Part shown: one piece after another, positions 35,901-43,842 of the stretch
How the letters are laid out: the number at the start of each line of letters is the position of its first letter
Numbering within the stretch: the first letter of the stretch is position 1
Origin: Paenarthrobacter sp. Z7-10
Lineage (GTDB): Bacteria > Actinomycetota > Actinomycetes > Actinomycetales > Micrococcaceae
Length of the DNA stretch: 60,442 bases
NCBI RefSeq assembly: GCF_026932795.1
Contig: NZ_JADPVH010000022.1
Location: 1-60,442, forward strand
Direction of reading: 5' to 3'
Made by a program: the position numbers and the translations under genes
The notes under the pieces: model-generated
Seen by the model: the letters and a program-made list of their open reading frames with translations, nothing else
What the model was told of the DNA's origin: nothing
Databases searched by the model: none

Positions 35901-36199
35901 GGAGAAGTGCCCAGGCTGCGGTTGAGTCTTCCGCTGAACTGGTCTCTGAGCCTGGCCGCGGCCAGCCGAGAAGGTCCCAGCAGCAGCACCGTGGCCGGGT
36001 CCAGCCCGGTTCGCTGCACTCTGCCAACTGCAGCCTCTACCAGTACGGTGGATTTACCGGTTCCGGGTGCACCCCAGATCAGCACTGGCCCGCTGCCCGG
36101 GTTCAACTCCACAATGACGGCCTGGTCCATGCTCAAAACCGGTGCCTGCAGCGTGGAATTTCGTGGTGGAACCAACCGCAGACTGGGTAATTGCTTCAT
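32909..36199 (-). CDS. adnA: AdnA: helicase-nuclease subunit with Fe-S type cysteines
   Basis: 1096 residues, partner of AdnB. The N-terminal Walker A is LIWGAPGTGKSTVLVE. The Walker B is degenerate (LVLVDDIQEANQ rather than DEFQ), consistent with the weaker motor known for AdnA. The nuclease domain shows LRGQVDRLEID, VIVDLKTG and QLGAYQAAVL. The C-terminal cluster GSCPVPEVCPLCATGK gives three Cys for the iron-sulfur cluster that staples AddB/AdnA-type nucleases. The ATG at 36199 overlaps the stop of the ATL gene by 4 nt. Confidence 0.94.
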   Translation of the reverse strand: MKQLPSLRLVPPRNSTLQAPVLSMDQAVIVELNPGSGPVLIWGAPGTGKSTVLVEAAVGRVQRTGLDPATVLLLGPSRLAAARLRDQFSGRLNRSLGTSPARTWASYAFDVLRRAKVEGRLPHLERAPKLLSGPEQDLIIKELLLGHRQGLGTAPAWPKDLDQALTTRGFRQEIRQLFDRVIEYGLAPEELAALGTENGRPDWIAASGLYAEYRDIVDWGKSGSYDPAGILTAVIALFESDPDYLAQERNRLGLVLVDDIQEANQAVHRLLELIGQDKDVLVTACPDTVAQGFRGARPDLAGGVRQRLAGSRPVIEKVLSTSHRLTPDLARSWGAVAERISQSHGGHKARVLAWEPAPGEVPDPLPDVLLDRTSEPVLADPPTGGNPALTVHLVASEVHELRLVTERILELQLSGNRNLADIAVIVRTGSQLSALQHYLSSQGIAVKVPVAENAVRDEAAVRPLLDAFQVALDPRALDAEMAVSLLTSRIGRGSAINLRRLRQALRKEELANGGGRASDALLVEALLDPEKLFPLGWEAQNAVRMARMLMAGRDAASESGANAESVLWALWRESGCSDYWAAQALAGGQAGIRADRDLDAIMALFQTAERYVDQLPGSNPRQFLEYLLDQELPMDTLAARAQRSDAVEILTPASAAGRQWPVVIVAGLQEGVWPNTRLRGELLGSALLVDVLERGRTAAQQMGPATRLREIRYDELRSFSLAVSRASERVICTAASSEDLQPSQFLDLVSPWQPPAGSSGQSRPVEPVKRPMTLRSLVAELRQQSEAAADPEAARVLAVLADAGVAGAGPEQWWGLGPLSSTGAIVTDDEPVTVSPSRVEAVLKSPLSWFLTAAGGEAANDFARSLGTLVHSIAQDLPDAPGHEYLQELQRLWPALGMKENWEGRMEFGRAERMVRKLALYVLQMRASGRSLLAVEQDFTVDVPASFGSGQHTARLRGQVDRLEIDSDGNLVIVDLKTGRHKPSRGELPAQPQLGAYQAAVLHGAFAGVTGSTDPAGAGGALLAQLGDENKSMSVQVQDALEPADDWATPLVLQAAGLMAGASFEAIHDPKKGSFTGSCPVPEVCPLCATGKQVTE

Positions 36200-36684
36200 G
36201 AATCCACTTCATCATGGGGCGCTGACATTTCTGGAACCGCTCTTTCCGTGCCGAAGATACCGTGGAGGTCGGGCCTCGCCATACCGAGGATGAGCCGGTC
36301 CCGCACAATGTCAAGGACGTCAAGCTCGGACTCCGTAGGCTTCCACCGGGCACTGCTCATGTCCACGCGCCAATTCCGCTCTGCGCCGGTAGTCCGGTGG
36401 CCAGCCGAAATTTTCAGGGTCGTACGTTCCTCGCGGTAATGTTCCAGCGCCGTTTCGTCGTGGCATAAGGGTGGACTTCCATTCGCTCTTATCACCCGCC
36501 ACCACGGCGCACCGTCGCCGTGACTGGAGAGCACGGAACCCACCTGCCGCGGTCCGCCGGTCTCGAGCAACACCGCGATGTCCCCATAGGACAAAACCGT
36601 CCCTACGGGAATCAGATTCGCCACTTCCAGTACCGCTTCAACATAGTCCTCCCGCACACTCTTCAGCCTAATGCTCCTCGCCAC
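36196..36684 (-). CDS. Alkyltransferase-like (ATL) DNA-binding protein
   Basis: A DNA-binding domain of the O6-alkylguanine-DNA alkyltransferase family: YVEAVLEVANLIPVGTVLSYGDIAVLL, quoted in parts as VLEVANLIPVGTVLSYGDIA, and GGPRQVGSVLSSHG with the Arg finger. The alkyl-acceptor PCHR motif is replaced by PWWR, so it cannot transfer alkyl groups. Such proteins bind alkylated guanines and hand them to nucleotide excision repair. A C-terminal extension of about 70 residues (WKPTESELDVLDIVRDRLIL) follows. The start is uncertain: GTG at 36684 or 36657. The 4-nt overlap with adnA suggests one repair operon. Confidence 0.85.
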   Translation of the reverse strand: MARSIRLKSVREDYVEAVLEVANLIPVGTVLSYGDIAVLLETGGPRQVGSVLSSHGDGAPWWRVIRANGSPPLCHDETALEHYREERTTLKISAGHRTTGAERNWRVDMSSARWKPTESELDVLDIVRDRLILGMARPDLHGIFGTERAVPEMSAPHDEVDS

Positions 36685-36763
36685 CACACAGCGGCAGGCC
36701 GGATCTGGGTCGACGCCCCACGCCCGGGAACGGCCGGTCCACAATCCTGTCGTACCTGCGACG

Positions 36764-36769
36764 TAACGT
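36764..36769 (+). promoter_or_regulatory. Probable -10 box of a leaderless promoter (exonuclease gene)
   Basis: TAACGT lies 6 nt upstream of the ATG at 36776, without a Shine-Dalgarno sequence. Confidence 0.4.
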
Positions 36770-36775
36770 GTCATC

Positions 36776-37459
36776 ATGAGCAGCTGGCACACACTTCCAC
36801 GGGCAGCATTCGATGTAGAGACCACCGGGCGGGATCCCCGCCTGGCGAGACTGGTGACAGCTTCGGTGGTGGTGGTCGACGGCGATGGCTCGATCGTTGC
36901 CGAGCACCAGTGGCTTGCCGATCCGGGCATGGAGATCCCCGCTGACGTCACGCAGATCCACGGGATCAGCACGGCTCAGGCCCGCGAATTTGGCATTCCC
37001 GCGGCTCGGGTGACCGCAGAGGTTGCCGAGGTCCTCGGAGCGCTTTTTGCGGGCGGGGTGCCGGTGATCGCGTTCAATGCCTGTTATGACTTCACCGTGC
37101 TGGCGCGCGAATCCGTCCGGCACGGCGTGGCCGCGCTGGGCGCCAAACCAGTAATTGACCCCTACATCTGCAATAAGGAGGCCCATAAGTTCCGCCGGGG
37201 GCGGCGGACGTTGGGGGCATTGTGTGAGGAATATGGGGTCAGCCTGAAGGACGCCCACACATCGGCGGCGGATGCGGTCGCCACCATCCGCCTCGCGGAA
37301 GCACTGGCTATCCGCTTCCCGCAACTGCAAGGGGACTGCCATGGGCTGCATGAACGGCAGATTGGGTGGGCTGCGGCCCAAGCTGCAGACTTTCAAAGTT
37401 ACCTTCGACGAACCAACCCGGCGGCCAGCGTGGAGGGCACCTGGCCGGTGTTGGGCTAA
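36776..37459 (+). CDS. DEDDh 3'-5' exonuclease (DNA polymerase III epsilon-like)
   Basis: 227 residues. The exonuclease motifs are ExoI AFDVETTGRDP (Asp and Glu), ExoII VIAFNACYDFTVLARE (Asp) and ExoIII DAHTSAADAVATIRLAEAL (His and Asp). QIHGIS and RRTLGALCEEYGV are common in this family. It lacks fused domains, so it is a stand-alone proofreading-like or RNase T-like nuclease. It is divergent from the ATL-adnA-adnB operon, which fits a repair or nucleic-acid processing role. The exact substrate cannot be told. Confidence 0.9.
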   Translation: MSSWHTLPRAAFDVETTGRDPRLARLVTASVVVVDGDGSIVAEHQWLADPGMEIPADVTQIHGISTAQAREFGIPAARVTAEVAEVLGALFAGGVPVIAFNACYDFTVLARESVRHGVAALGAKPVIDPYICNKEAHKFRRGRRTLGALCEEYGVSLKDAHTSAADAVATIRLAEALAIRFPQLQGDCHGLHERQIGWAAAQAADFQSYLRRTNPAASVEGTWPVLG

Positions 37460-37847
37460 GCGGGGGACTTTGCTGGACATGCAATGGCGGCGCAGGAGGA
37501 TCGAAGCGGTATAAGTCGGCTGGTGCAGGTGCGATCAATATCACAACGCCCGCTCGGAGCTGGAAGTCGGATTCTGCCACGTCTAAGATTCCAACAGCTT
37601 CGCCGCGACTGTCACGAGTAGTCAACACCCATCCCCATCGGACAAATTATCTTCGATGAAACCCACTAAATGAAGTTTTTTCTTCGACGATGCACCGTTT
37701 GGGTCCGGTGTGGCAGAATGAAATTCGCCCCGCTCCAGCTGTGAGCAGGTGCGCCCCTCATCGATGTGCGGTCCCCGCGAGGTGCCCCGCTGCATGCTCT
37801 GCGCCGCACCATGATGATCCCGAGAACCTGACGAAAGCGATTGCCGG
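37460..37847. other. 388-bp intergenic stretch upstream of the amino-acid importer
   Basis: No convincing gene is present; the open frames are short and lack ribosome sites. The part from about 37630 to 37730 is noticeably richer in A/T than its surroundings (AAATTATCTTCGATGAAACC, GAAGTTTTTTCTTCGACGA). It has TCTTCGA twice about 40 bp apart. Promoter and regulator sites of the downstream transporter operon are likely here, but I cannot define them. Confidence 0.5.
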
Positions 37848-38774
37848 ATGAAATTCAAAGCCCTTAAGTGGTTGACTGCTGCTCCCGTGGCCGTGGCCCT
37901 GGTGATTTCGCTGGGCGCCTGCTCCGGCTCAGCACAAAGCAGTTCATCGCCCACCAACGCCCTGGCTGGGAGCGATCAGACTTCACTGGACAAATACACC
38001 ACCAAGACCGTTCCAGTACTTGACAAGGTCGACAAATCAAAGCTGGGCCTGATCACCGACGGCACCCTGCACGTCGGAACGCTCTCGGACGCGCCGCCGA
38101 ACATCTTTTTGGACAAGTCCGGCAAGTTCACCGGTTTTGACAACGAGTTGCTGCGCGCCATCGGCGACAAGCTCGGGCTGAAGGTGGAATTCGCTTCCAC
38201 CGACTTCTCGGCGCTGCTGGCCCAGGTGCAGAATAAGCAGTTCGACGTCGGATCCTCCTCGATCTCCACCACGGATAAGCGCCGCCAGAACGTCGGCTTC
38301 ACCAACGGCTACGACTTCGGCTACATGGCAGTCGTCGCCAAGAAAGACTCAAACGTCAAGGGGTTCAAGGACCTTAACAGCGGCGTGCGCATCGGCGTCG
38401 TCCAGGGCAGTGTCCAGGACGACTACGTGACAAATACCCTGAAGATCGATCCCGTCCGCTTCAGCGATTACAACAGCCTGTATGCCAACCTGAAGACCGG
38501 CCAGATCGATGCCTGGGTGGCCCCCTCGCAGCAGGCCAGCGGCCAGGTCAAGGACGGCGACAACACCGCCATCGTCGAAAAAACGATCAATACGCTGAAC
38601 TTTGTGGCCTACGCCGTGAATTCCAAGAACCAGCCGCTGATCGACGCCCTGAACTCGGGTCTGGACGCCGTCGTGGCGGACGGAACCTGGTCCAAGTTGG
38701 TCAAGCAGTGGTACCCGGACCGGGAAACTCCGAAGACCTGGAAGCCGGGCAGCAAGGCATCAACCCTGAAGTAG
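37848..38774 (+). CDS. Amino-acid ABC transporter, substrate-binding lipoprotein
   Basis: A lipoprotein signal ends in VISLGACSG, so the mature protein is tethered outside the membrane. The family-3 solute-binding fold shows LHVGTLSDAPPNIFLDKSG, FTGFDNELLRAIGDKLGLKV, VGSSSISTTDKRRQNVGFT and VRIGVVQGSVQDDYV. These point to polar amino acids such as glutamate, glutamine or arginine. It is the first gene of a three-gene importer operon with permease and ATPase. Confidence 0.92.
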   Translation: MKFKALKWLTAAPVAVALVISLGACSGSAQSSSSPTNALAGSDQTSLDKYTTKTVPVLDKVDKSKLGLITDGTLHVGTLSDAPPNIFLDKSGKFTGFDNELLRAIGDKLGLKVEFASTDFSALLAQVQNKQFDVGSSSISTTDKRRQNVGFTNGYDFGYMAVVAKKDSNVKGFKDLNSGVRIGVVQGSVQDDYVTNTLKIDPVRFSDYNSLYANLKTGQIDAWVAPSQQASGQVKDGDNTAIVEKTINTLNFVAYAVNSKNQPLIDALNSGLDAVVADGTWSKLVKQWYPDRETPKTWKPGSKASTLK

Positions 38775-38783
38775 GGAACAATA

Positions 38784-39548
38784 ATGGACGCATTCCAGCA
38801 GCTTCTTCGGACGTTCTTCGATTGGAAGGCGATGGGCGCAATCGTGCCCAACCTTCTGACCGTCGGCCTGCCCAACACCCTGATCTTGGCCGTATCCTCG
38901 GGCATCCTCGGAACCGTTCTCGGCCTGGCTCTGGCCATGATGGGCATCTCCCGCCATCCCGTACCGCGTTGGATCTCCAGGGTTTACACTGACGTTTTCC
39001 GGGGCCTGCCGGCGATCCTGACCATCCTGCTGATTGGGATCGGCTTTGGTCCGGTCGTGCGGCAACTGACCGGCAGCACCAACCCGTATCCGCTGGGCAT
39101 CGCTGCCTTGACCCTGATGGCAGCGGCTTACATTGGCGAGATCTTCAGGTCCGGAATTCAAAGTGTGGACAAGGGACAGCTGGAAGCGTCCCGGGCCCTG
39201 GGTTTCGGCTACGGCGCGTCCATGCAGCTGGTGGTGGTGCCGCAGGGCATCCGCCGCGTCCTGCCGGCGCTGGTGAACCAGTTTATTGCGCTGATCAAGG
39301 ACTCTTCACTGGTGTATCTGCTGGGCTTGCTGTCCAGCCAGCGGGAGATCTTCCGCATCGGCAACGATGCGGCGTCGAACTCCGGGAACCTTTCCCCGCT
39401 GGTGGCTGCGGGCCTGCTGTATCTGGTCTTGACCGTACCGCTGACCCACTTTGTGAATTTCATTGACCATCGGCTGCGCACCGGGCGGCAGGAGAAGAAA
39501 CAGCCCGACGACGCCGCAGCCACCATCGGAACGGAGCACCTGCTGTGA
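38784..39548 (+). CDS. Amino-acid ABC transporter permease (HisM/GlnP type)
   Basis: 254 residues with about five transmembrane segments. The hallmark ATPase-contact loop is SVDKGQLEASRALGFGYGAS, close to the consensus EAA-type loop of polar amino-acid permeases. Other family segments are DVFRGLPAILTILLIGIG and ALVNQFIALIKDSSLVYLLG. It begins 9 nt after the binding-protein gene and overlaps the ATPase gene by 4 nt. A single permease gene suggests a homodimeric channel. Confidence 0.92.
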   Translation: MDAFQQLLRTFFDWKAMGAIVPNLLTVGLPNTLILAVSSGILGTVLGLALAMMGISRHPVPRWISRVYTDVFRGLPAILTILLIGIGFGPVVRQLTGSTNPYPLGIAALTLMAAAYIGEIFRSGIQSVDKGQLEASRALGFGYGASMQLVVVPQGIRRVLPALVNQFIALIKDSSLVYLLGLLSSQREIFRIGNDAASNSGNLSPLVAAGLLYLVLTVPLTHFVNFIDHRLRTGRQEKKQPDDAAATIGTEHLL

Positions 39549-40282
39549 GTGAATTTTCCTCCGGGTCCCTGACCGGCAAAAACCTGCACTTGTCCTTCGG
39601 ATCCAACCACGTGCTGCGGGGCATTGATCTGCACGTGGAAAAGGGCACAACGGCCTCCGTCATTGGGCCCTCCGGTTCGGGCAAGTCAACGCTGCTGCGG
39701 GTAATGAACCGCCTGATCGAGCCGGACCAGGGCGACATCCTGCTGGATGGCAAGTCCGTGCTCAAGGACAATCCTGACCAACTGCGGCAGCGGATCGGCA
39801 TGGTGTTCCAGCAGTTCAACCTGTTCCCGCACAAGACTGTCGTCGAAAACGTCGCTCTGGCGCTGCGGAAGCTGCGCAAGCTGCCCAAGGACCAGGCGCG
39901 CGCCCAGGCACTGGAGCAGCTGGACCTTGTGGGGCTGCGGCACAAGGCGGACGCCCGGCCGGCCAACCTCTCCGGCGGCCAGCAGCAGCGCGTGGCGATC
40001 GCACGGGCCCTCGCGATGCAACCGGAGGTGATGTTTTTTGACGAGGCCACCTCAGCGTTGGATCCCGAGCTGGTCAAGGGCGTGCTGTCCCTGATGGCAG
40101 ATCTGGCGAAAGCTGGAATGACGATGGTCGTGGTCACCCATGAAATGAACTTCTGCCGCAACGTTTCCGACACCGTCACCTTTATGGATGTCGGCCGCGT
40201 GGTCGAAACCGGATCGCCGGAGAAGCTCTTCAGCGACCCCGGAACCGACCGGCTCAGGAGCTTTCTCTCCGACGTGCTTTGA
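39545..40282 (+). CDS. Amino-acid ABC transporter ATPase (GlnQ type)
   Basis: 245 residues with all ABC motifs: Walker A GPSGSGKST, Q-loop GMVFQQFNLFPHKTV, signature LSGGQQQR, Walker B VMFFDEATSALDPE and the H-loop VVTHEM. The length and the NLFPHKTV motif are typical for polar amino-acid importers. The GTG start overlaps the permease stop (GTGA). Confidence 0.94.
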   Translation: MSEFSSGSLTGKNLHLSFGSNHVLRGIDLHVEKGTTASVIGPSGSGKSTLLRVMNRLIEPDQGDILLDGKSVLKDNPDQLRQRIGMVFQQFNLFPHKTVVENVALALRKLRKLPKDQARAQALEQLDLVGLRHKADARPANLSGGQQQRVAIARALAMQPEVMFFDEATSALDPELVKGVLSLMADLAKAGMTMVVVTHEMNFCRNVSDTVTFMDVGRVVETGSPEKLFSDPGTDRLRSFLSDVL

Positions 40283-40323
40283 GCTGACCCAACCTTGACC
40301 TTCGCCCAACTGGGTGGCAGGTA

Positions 40324-40351
40324 ATGCACTCAAAAAGGCTAATGAGTGCAT
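40324..40351. terminator. Hairpin between the converging importer operon and hemL
   Basis: ATGCACTCA and TGAGTGCAT form a perfect 9-bp stem with a 10-nt loop, 42 bp beyond the ATPase stop. There is no T-run. It may be a bidirectional terminator between the importer operon and the haem operon. Confidence 0.4.
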
Positions 40352-40358
40352 CATCTGC

Positions 40359-40398
40359 GACTCAGTTTGGAGGCGGCGACTCAGTCGGAGGCGGCGGC
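40359..40398. repeat. Short tandem repeat just beyond hemL
   Basis: GACTCAGTTTGGAGGCGGC is followed immediately by the similar GACTCAGTCGGAGGCGGC. The repeat ends at the hemL stop. Its role, if any, is unknown. Confidence 0.5.
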
Positions 40399-41721
40399 TT
40401 AGGCGGGACCCTCTGCGGCGGCGGCGGCCCTGGCGGCTGCGGGCAGCGCGTCGAAGATCCGGTTCATCGCTGTGTCGTCATGTGCTGCGGAGAGGAACCA
40501 CGCCTCAAAGACGCTCGGCGGAAGGTAGACCCCTGAGTCCAGCATGGAATGGAAGAACGGCCCGTAGCGGAATGATTCCTGACCTTGGGCGTCGTCATAG
40601 TTGTGCACGCCGCGGGCCGATGTTCCGAAGGCCACCGAAAACAGGTTCCCGGCGCGCTGGATGGAATGGTCAACGCCCGCCTGTTCCATGGCGGCGGACA
40701 GCGCGGCGGAGAGCTCCAGCGCGCGCGCATCCACTGTGGCATAGACCTCGGCGGGGGCGGCGGTCAGCGTGGCCACGCCGGCGGCCATCGCCACCGGATT
40801 TCCGGACAGCGTGCCGGCCTGATAGACCGGGCCTAACGGCGCCAGACGATCCATCACCTCTGCCCGCCCGCCCAGCGCAGCCACCGGCAGGCCTCCACCT
40901 ATCACCTTGCCGAAGGTGAACAGGTCCGGCGTCCAGCCCTGCGCTGGATCCACCGCGCCGGTCAGACCCCAGTAGCCCGCTGGACCGGTGCGGAATCCGG
41001 TGAGCACCTCATCCAGGATCAGGAGGGCGCCATTGCTGGCCGTAATACGGGACAGGAAGGCATTGAACCCCTCCGCCGGCGTCACCACGCCCATGTTGGC
41101 CGGCGCCGCCTCGGTGATCACCGCGGCGATGCGCTGGCCATGTTCGGCGAACGCGGATTCGACGGCGGCCGGATCGTTGTAGGGCAAAACCAGCGTCTGT
41201 GCCGCGGTTGCCGCCGTCACGCCAGCCGATCCGGGCAGGGCCAAAGTGGCCAAACCTGATCCCGCGGCGGCGAGCAACCCGTCCAGGTGACCGTGATAGC
41301 AGCCGGCGAATTTGATGATCAGATCCCGACCCGTGAAGCCGCGGGCCAGCCGGACGGCCGTCATCGTGGCCTCCGTGCCGGTGGAAACCATGCGCAGCCG
41401 CTCCACGGCTGGCACCCGTTCCTGGACCAGTGCGGCCAACTCCGCTTCGGCTGGCGTCGACGCACCAAAGCTCAGGCCCCGGTCGACGGCGGCATGGACC
41501 GCGGCGAGCACCTCAGGATGGGCATGCCCCAGCAAGGCCGGGCCCCAAGAACAGACCAGATCCACGTATTCCCGACCGTCGGCATCGGTGAGATAAGGAC
41601 CCTTCGCGTTCACGATGAACCGCGGAGTGCCACCCACGGAGCCGAAGGCACGCACGGGCGAGTTCACTCCGCCGGGCATCAGGGTGCGGGCGCGGGCAAA
41701 CAGTTCTTTGGAGCTGGCCAT
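40399..41721 (-). CDS. hemL: Glutamate-1-semialdehyde 2,1-aminomutase
   Basis: PLP enzyme that makes 5-aminolevulinate from glutamate-1-semialdehyde. Family motifs are [55 protein letters not shown] and the PLP-lysine segment [14 protein letters not shown]. The ATG at 41721 is preferred, because GGAAAG lies upstream; an ATG at 41733 has none. The 440-residue length is normal. It follows hemB after 79 bp and closes the minus-strand haem series. Confidence 0.96.
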   Translation of the reverse strand: MASSKELFARARTLMPGGVNSPVRAFGSVGGTPRFIVNAKGPYLTDADGREYVDLVCSWGPALLGHAHPEVLAAVHAAVDRGLSFGASTPAEAELAALVQERVPAVERLRMVSTGTEATMTAVRLARGFTGRDLIIKFAGCYHGHLDGLLAAAGSGLATLALPGSAGVTAATAAQTLVLPYNDPAAVESAFAEHGQRIAAVITEAAPANMGVVTPAEGFNAFLSRITASNGALLILDEVLTGFRTGPAGYWGLTGAVDPAQGWTPDLFTFGKVIGGGLPVAALGGRAEVMDRLAPLGPVYQAGTLSGNPVAMAAGVATLTAAPAEVYATVDARALELSAALSAAMEQAGVDHSIQRAGNLFSVAFGTSARGVHNYDDAQGQESFRYGPFFHSMLDSGVYLPPSVFEAWFLSAAHDDTAMNRIFDALPAAARAAAAAEGPA

Positions 41722-41745
41722 GGTTCTTTCCATTCTGCAATTGGT

Positions 41746-41801
41746 GGTTCTGGCGCCGGTCGATGCTGGTGCTGCCGCCGGTTACGGGTTCTGGCGCCGG
41801 T
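41746..41801. repeat. Direct repeats between hemB and hemL
   Basis: GGTTCTGGCGCCGGT occurs at 41746-41760 and again at 41787-41801. A decayed third copy (GGTTCTGCAGCC) runs into the hemB coding end. It looks like short-unit duplication originating from the hemB 3' terminus. Confidence 0.6.
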
Positions 41802-42781
41802 TATGGGTTCTGCAGCCAGCCGGCGAGTTCGGGGGCCCAGTAGGTCAGCACCAGATTGGCACCGGCACGTTTGATGCTCAACACAGATTCTTCGATGGCA
41901 CGCCGCCTGTCGATCCAGCCATTGGCGGCCGCCGCCTCGATCATCGCGTACTCCCCGGAAATCTGGTAGGCCGCCACCGGTACGGGCGACATGGCGGCGA
42001 CGTCCGCCAGGATGTCCAAATAGCTCATGGCCGGCTTGACCATCACCATGTCGGCGCCTTCTTCCAGGTCCAGCTCCACTTCCAGCAAGGCCTCACGCCG
42101 GTTAGCCGGATCCATCTGGTAGGTGCGCCTGTCCCCGACCAGCTGCGAATCCACCGCCTCCCGGAACGGACCGTAAAATGCCGAAGCATATTTGGCGGCG
42201 TAGGCCAGGACGGTGGCGTTGTGGAATCCGGAGTCATCCAAAGCCTTCCGGATCACGCCGATCTGGCCATCCATCATGCCCGAGGGGGCCAGCACGTGCG
42301 CCCCCGCTTCGGCCTGCGCCACGGCCATCTGTGCGTAGATCTGCACCGTGGCGTCGTTGTCCACCCCGCCGTTGGCATCCAGGACGCCACAGTGGCCGTG
42401 GTCGGTGAACTCGTCCAGACAGACATCGCCCATGATGACCAGCTCATCCCCCACCTCCGAGCGGACGTCCCGGATGGCCTTATTCAGCACGCCGTCGGGA
42501 TCCAGCGCGCCCGAACCCACGGCGTCCCGGACAGCGGGGACACCAAAGAGCATGATGCCGCCCAGGCCCAGCTCCACCGCCTCGGCAGCGGCCCGTTTCA
42601 GCGAATCGGTGCTGTGCTGCACCACGCCGGGCATGGAGGAGATCGGGGCGGGTCCGGAGAGTCCTTCACGGATGAATGCCGGCAGGATCAATTCCGCCGG
42701 GGAAAGCCGGAATTCGGCGGTCAGCCGGCGCAGCGCCGGTGTCGCACGCAGCCGGCGCGGACGGGAATGCGGAAAACTCAC
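41801..42781 (-). CDS. hemB: Porphobilinogen synthase
   Basis: Condenses two 5-aminolevulinate molecules into porphobilinogen. Active-site lysine segments are visible as [10 protein letters not shown] and [13 protein letters not shown]. The metal-site stretch reads [16 protein letters not shown]. It keeps two of the three zinc Cys of the E. coli enzyme and has Asp at the middle one, a variant I recall from other actinobacteria. The length of 326 residues is normal. Its GTG overlaps the hemD stop by 4 nt. Confidence 0.96.
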   Translation of the reverse strand: MSFPHSRPRRLRATPALRRLTAEFRLSPAELILPAFIREGLSGPAPISSMPGVVQHSTDSLKRAAAEAVELGLGGIMLFGVPAVRDAVGSGALDPDGVLNKAIRDVRSEVGDELVIMGDVCLDEFTDHGHCGVLDANGGVDNDATVQIYAQMAVAQAEAGAHVLAPSGMMDGQIGVIRKALDDSGFHNATVLAYAAKYASAFYGPFREAVDSQLVGDRRTYQMDPANRREALLEVELDLEEGADMVMVKPAMSYLDILADVAAMSPVPVAAYQISGEYAMIEAAAANGWIDRRRAIEESVLSIKRAGANLVLTYWAPELAGWLQNP

Positions 42782-43842
42782 TGCTGCTCCTTCTCAAGGG
42801 ACGATTCATTGCCCGTCCCGGGCACTGTTTCGGGGATCTCATAAGGTATGGATTCAGGGACCGTTTCCGCGCTGTTGGCCTGGTGATCGAGGGCAAGGAC
42901 GGCCCGGGTCAAGGCTTCCACAATCCCGGCCGGCGTTGGTTCATCGGCGGTGCCGGCGACCAGAAGCCCCACGTTCTCGGACTCGGTCCGGGTCGGCACG
43001 CCGATGGCAATCAGCAGGCACGACGGCGGCAGCGGACCCAGCAGCCGGGCGATGCTTCGCGCTGCGCTTCCGGACGCGGCGACGACGGCGTCAATCCGGC
43101 CGACCGCGAGCATCGTCTTCGCCGCGCCCGGGGTCAGCAGTTCCGGGCTGGGCGTGGATCCGCCCGGCGATGGGGAGGATTGCGCCGCGTCGTGCGGGGT
43201 GCCTGCGAATTGTAAGGAGTGCGCCGTTTCCGGTGCGGGAGGGAATTCCATCGACTGTGCATGCGGACGCCAGGAGGTGCCCGGCTTCAGTGCAGTGGTC
43301 AGGCGTGCTGCAGGCCGCGCCGGATAATCCACCGTCCGGTACGCCGGAAGGGAATCCACCTGGGCGCCCTTGGCCGCAATGCCCCGGGCCAGGGTGGGTT
43401 CGGCAATGTCCGATTGCGGCAGCAGCACCCGGCTCCGTCCGTCGGGCCAGAGTTCCACCAGGCCGGCCGCGGATTGCACATCCCGGGGCGCCAGGTCCAC
43501 GCGCACTCCCTCCGCCTCCAGTATCTTCCGCGACGATGGGCCGATGGTGGCCACTCGGGTCTGCGCCGGAAGAAGGTCCGCCAACGAGGTATCGTGCGCG
43601 GCAGCCCATTGCTTGAGGGCGCGAACGGTGGTGATGCTGCTGACCACCAGCCAATCGAATTTGCCCGCCCTCAGCCGTTCCAGCGCAGCACCCAAGCCAT
43701 CCTGATCGGCCGCAATCTCAAAGTCCAGCAGGGGCACCAAAACCGGAACGGCGCCGGCCGCGGAGAGTGCCGTGGCCAGCGCAGCCGAGCGGTCCGGACT
43801 GCGGGTCACGGCAACGGTAAGACCCTGAAGCGGCAGGCTCAC
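42778..43842 (-). CDS. hemD: Uroporphyrinogen-III synthase
   Basis: Closes and flips ring D of hydroxymethylbilane. The family is poorly conserved in sequence. Support comes from [68 protein letters not shown] and [17 protein letters not shown], plus its place between hemC and hemB. At 354 residues it is longer than the usual 250-270. The excess is a Pro/Ser-rich insert at about residues 190-235 and a Glu/Pro tail. Both neighbours overlap it by GTGA. Confidence 0.9.
   Translation of the reverse strand: MSLPLQGLTVAVTRSPDRSAALATALSAAGAVPVLVPLLDFEIAADQDGLGAALERLRAGKFDWLVVSSITTVRALKQWAAAHDTSLADLLPAQTRVATIGPSSRKILEAEGVRVDLAPRDVQSAAGLVELWPDGRSRVLLPQSDIAEPTLARGIAAKGAQVDSLPAYRTVDYPARPAARLTTALKPGTSWRPHAQSMEFPPAPETAHSLQFAGTPHDAAQSSPSPGGSTPSPELLTPGAAKTMLAVGRIDAVVAASGSAARSIARLLGPLPPSCLLIAIGVPTRTESENVGLLVAGTADEPTPAGIVEALTRAVLALDHQANSAETVPESIPYEIPETVPGTGNESSLEKEQQ

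Noticed and set aside
32909-36199. Classifying the two large helicases as RecB/RecC or AddAB
   Set aside because: Both subunits carry an N-terminal motor and a C-terminal nuclease, and gene order follows mycobacterial adnA-adnB, so AdnAB fits better.
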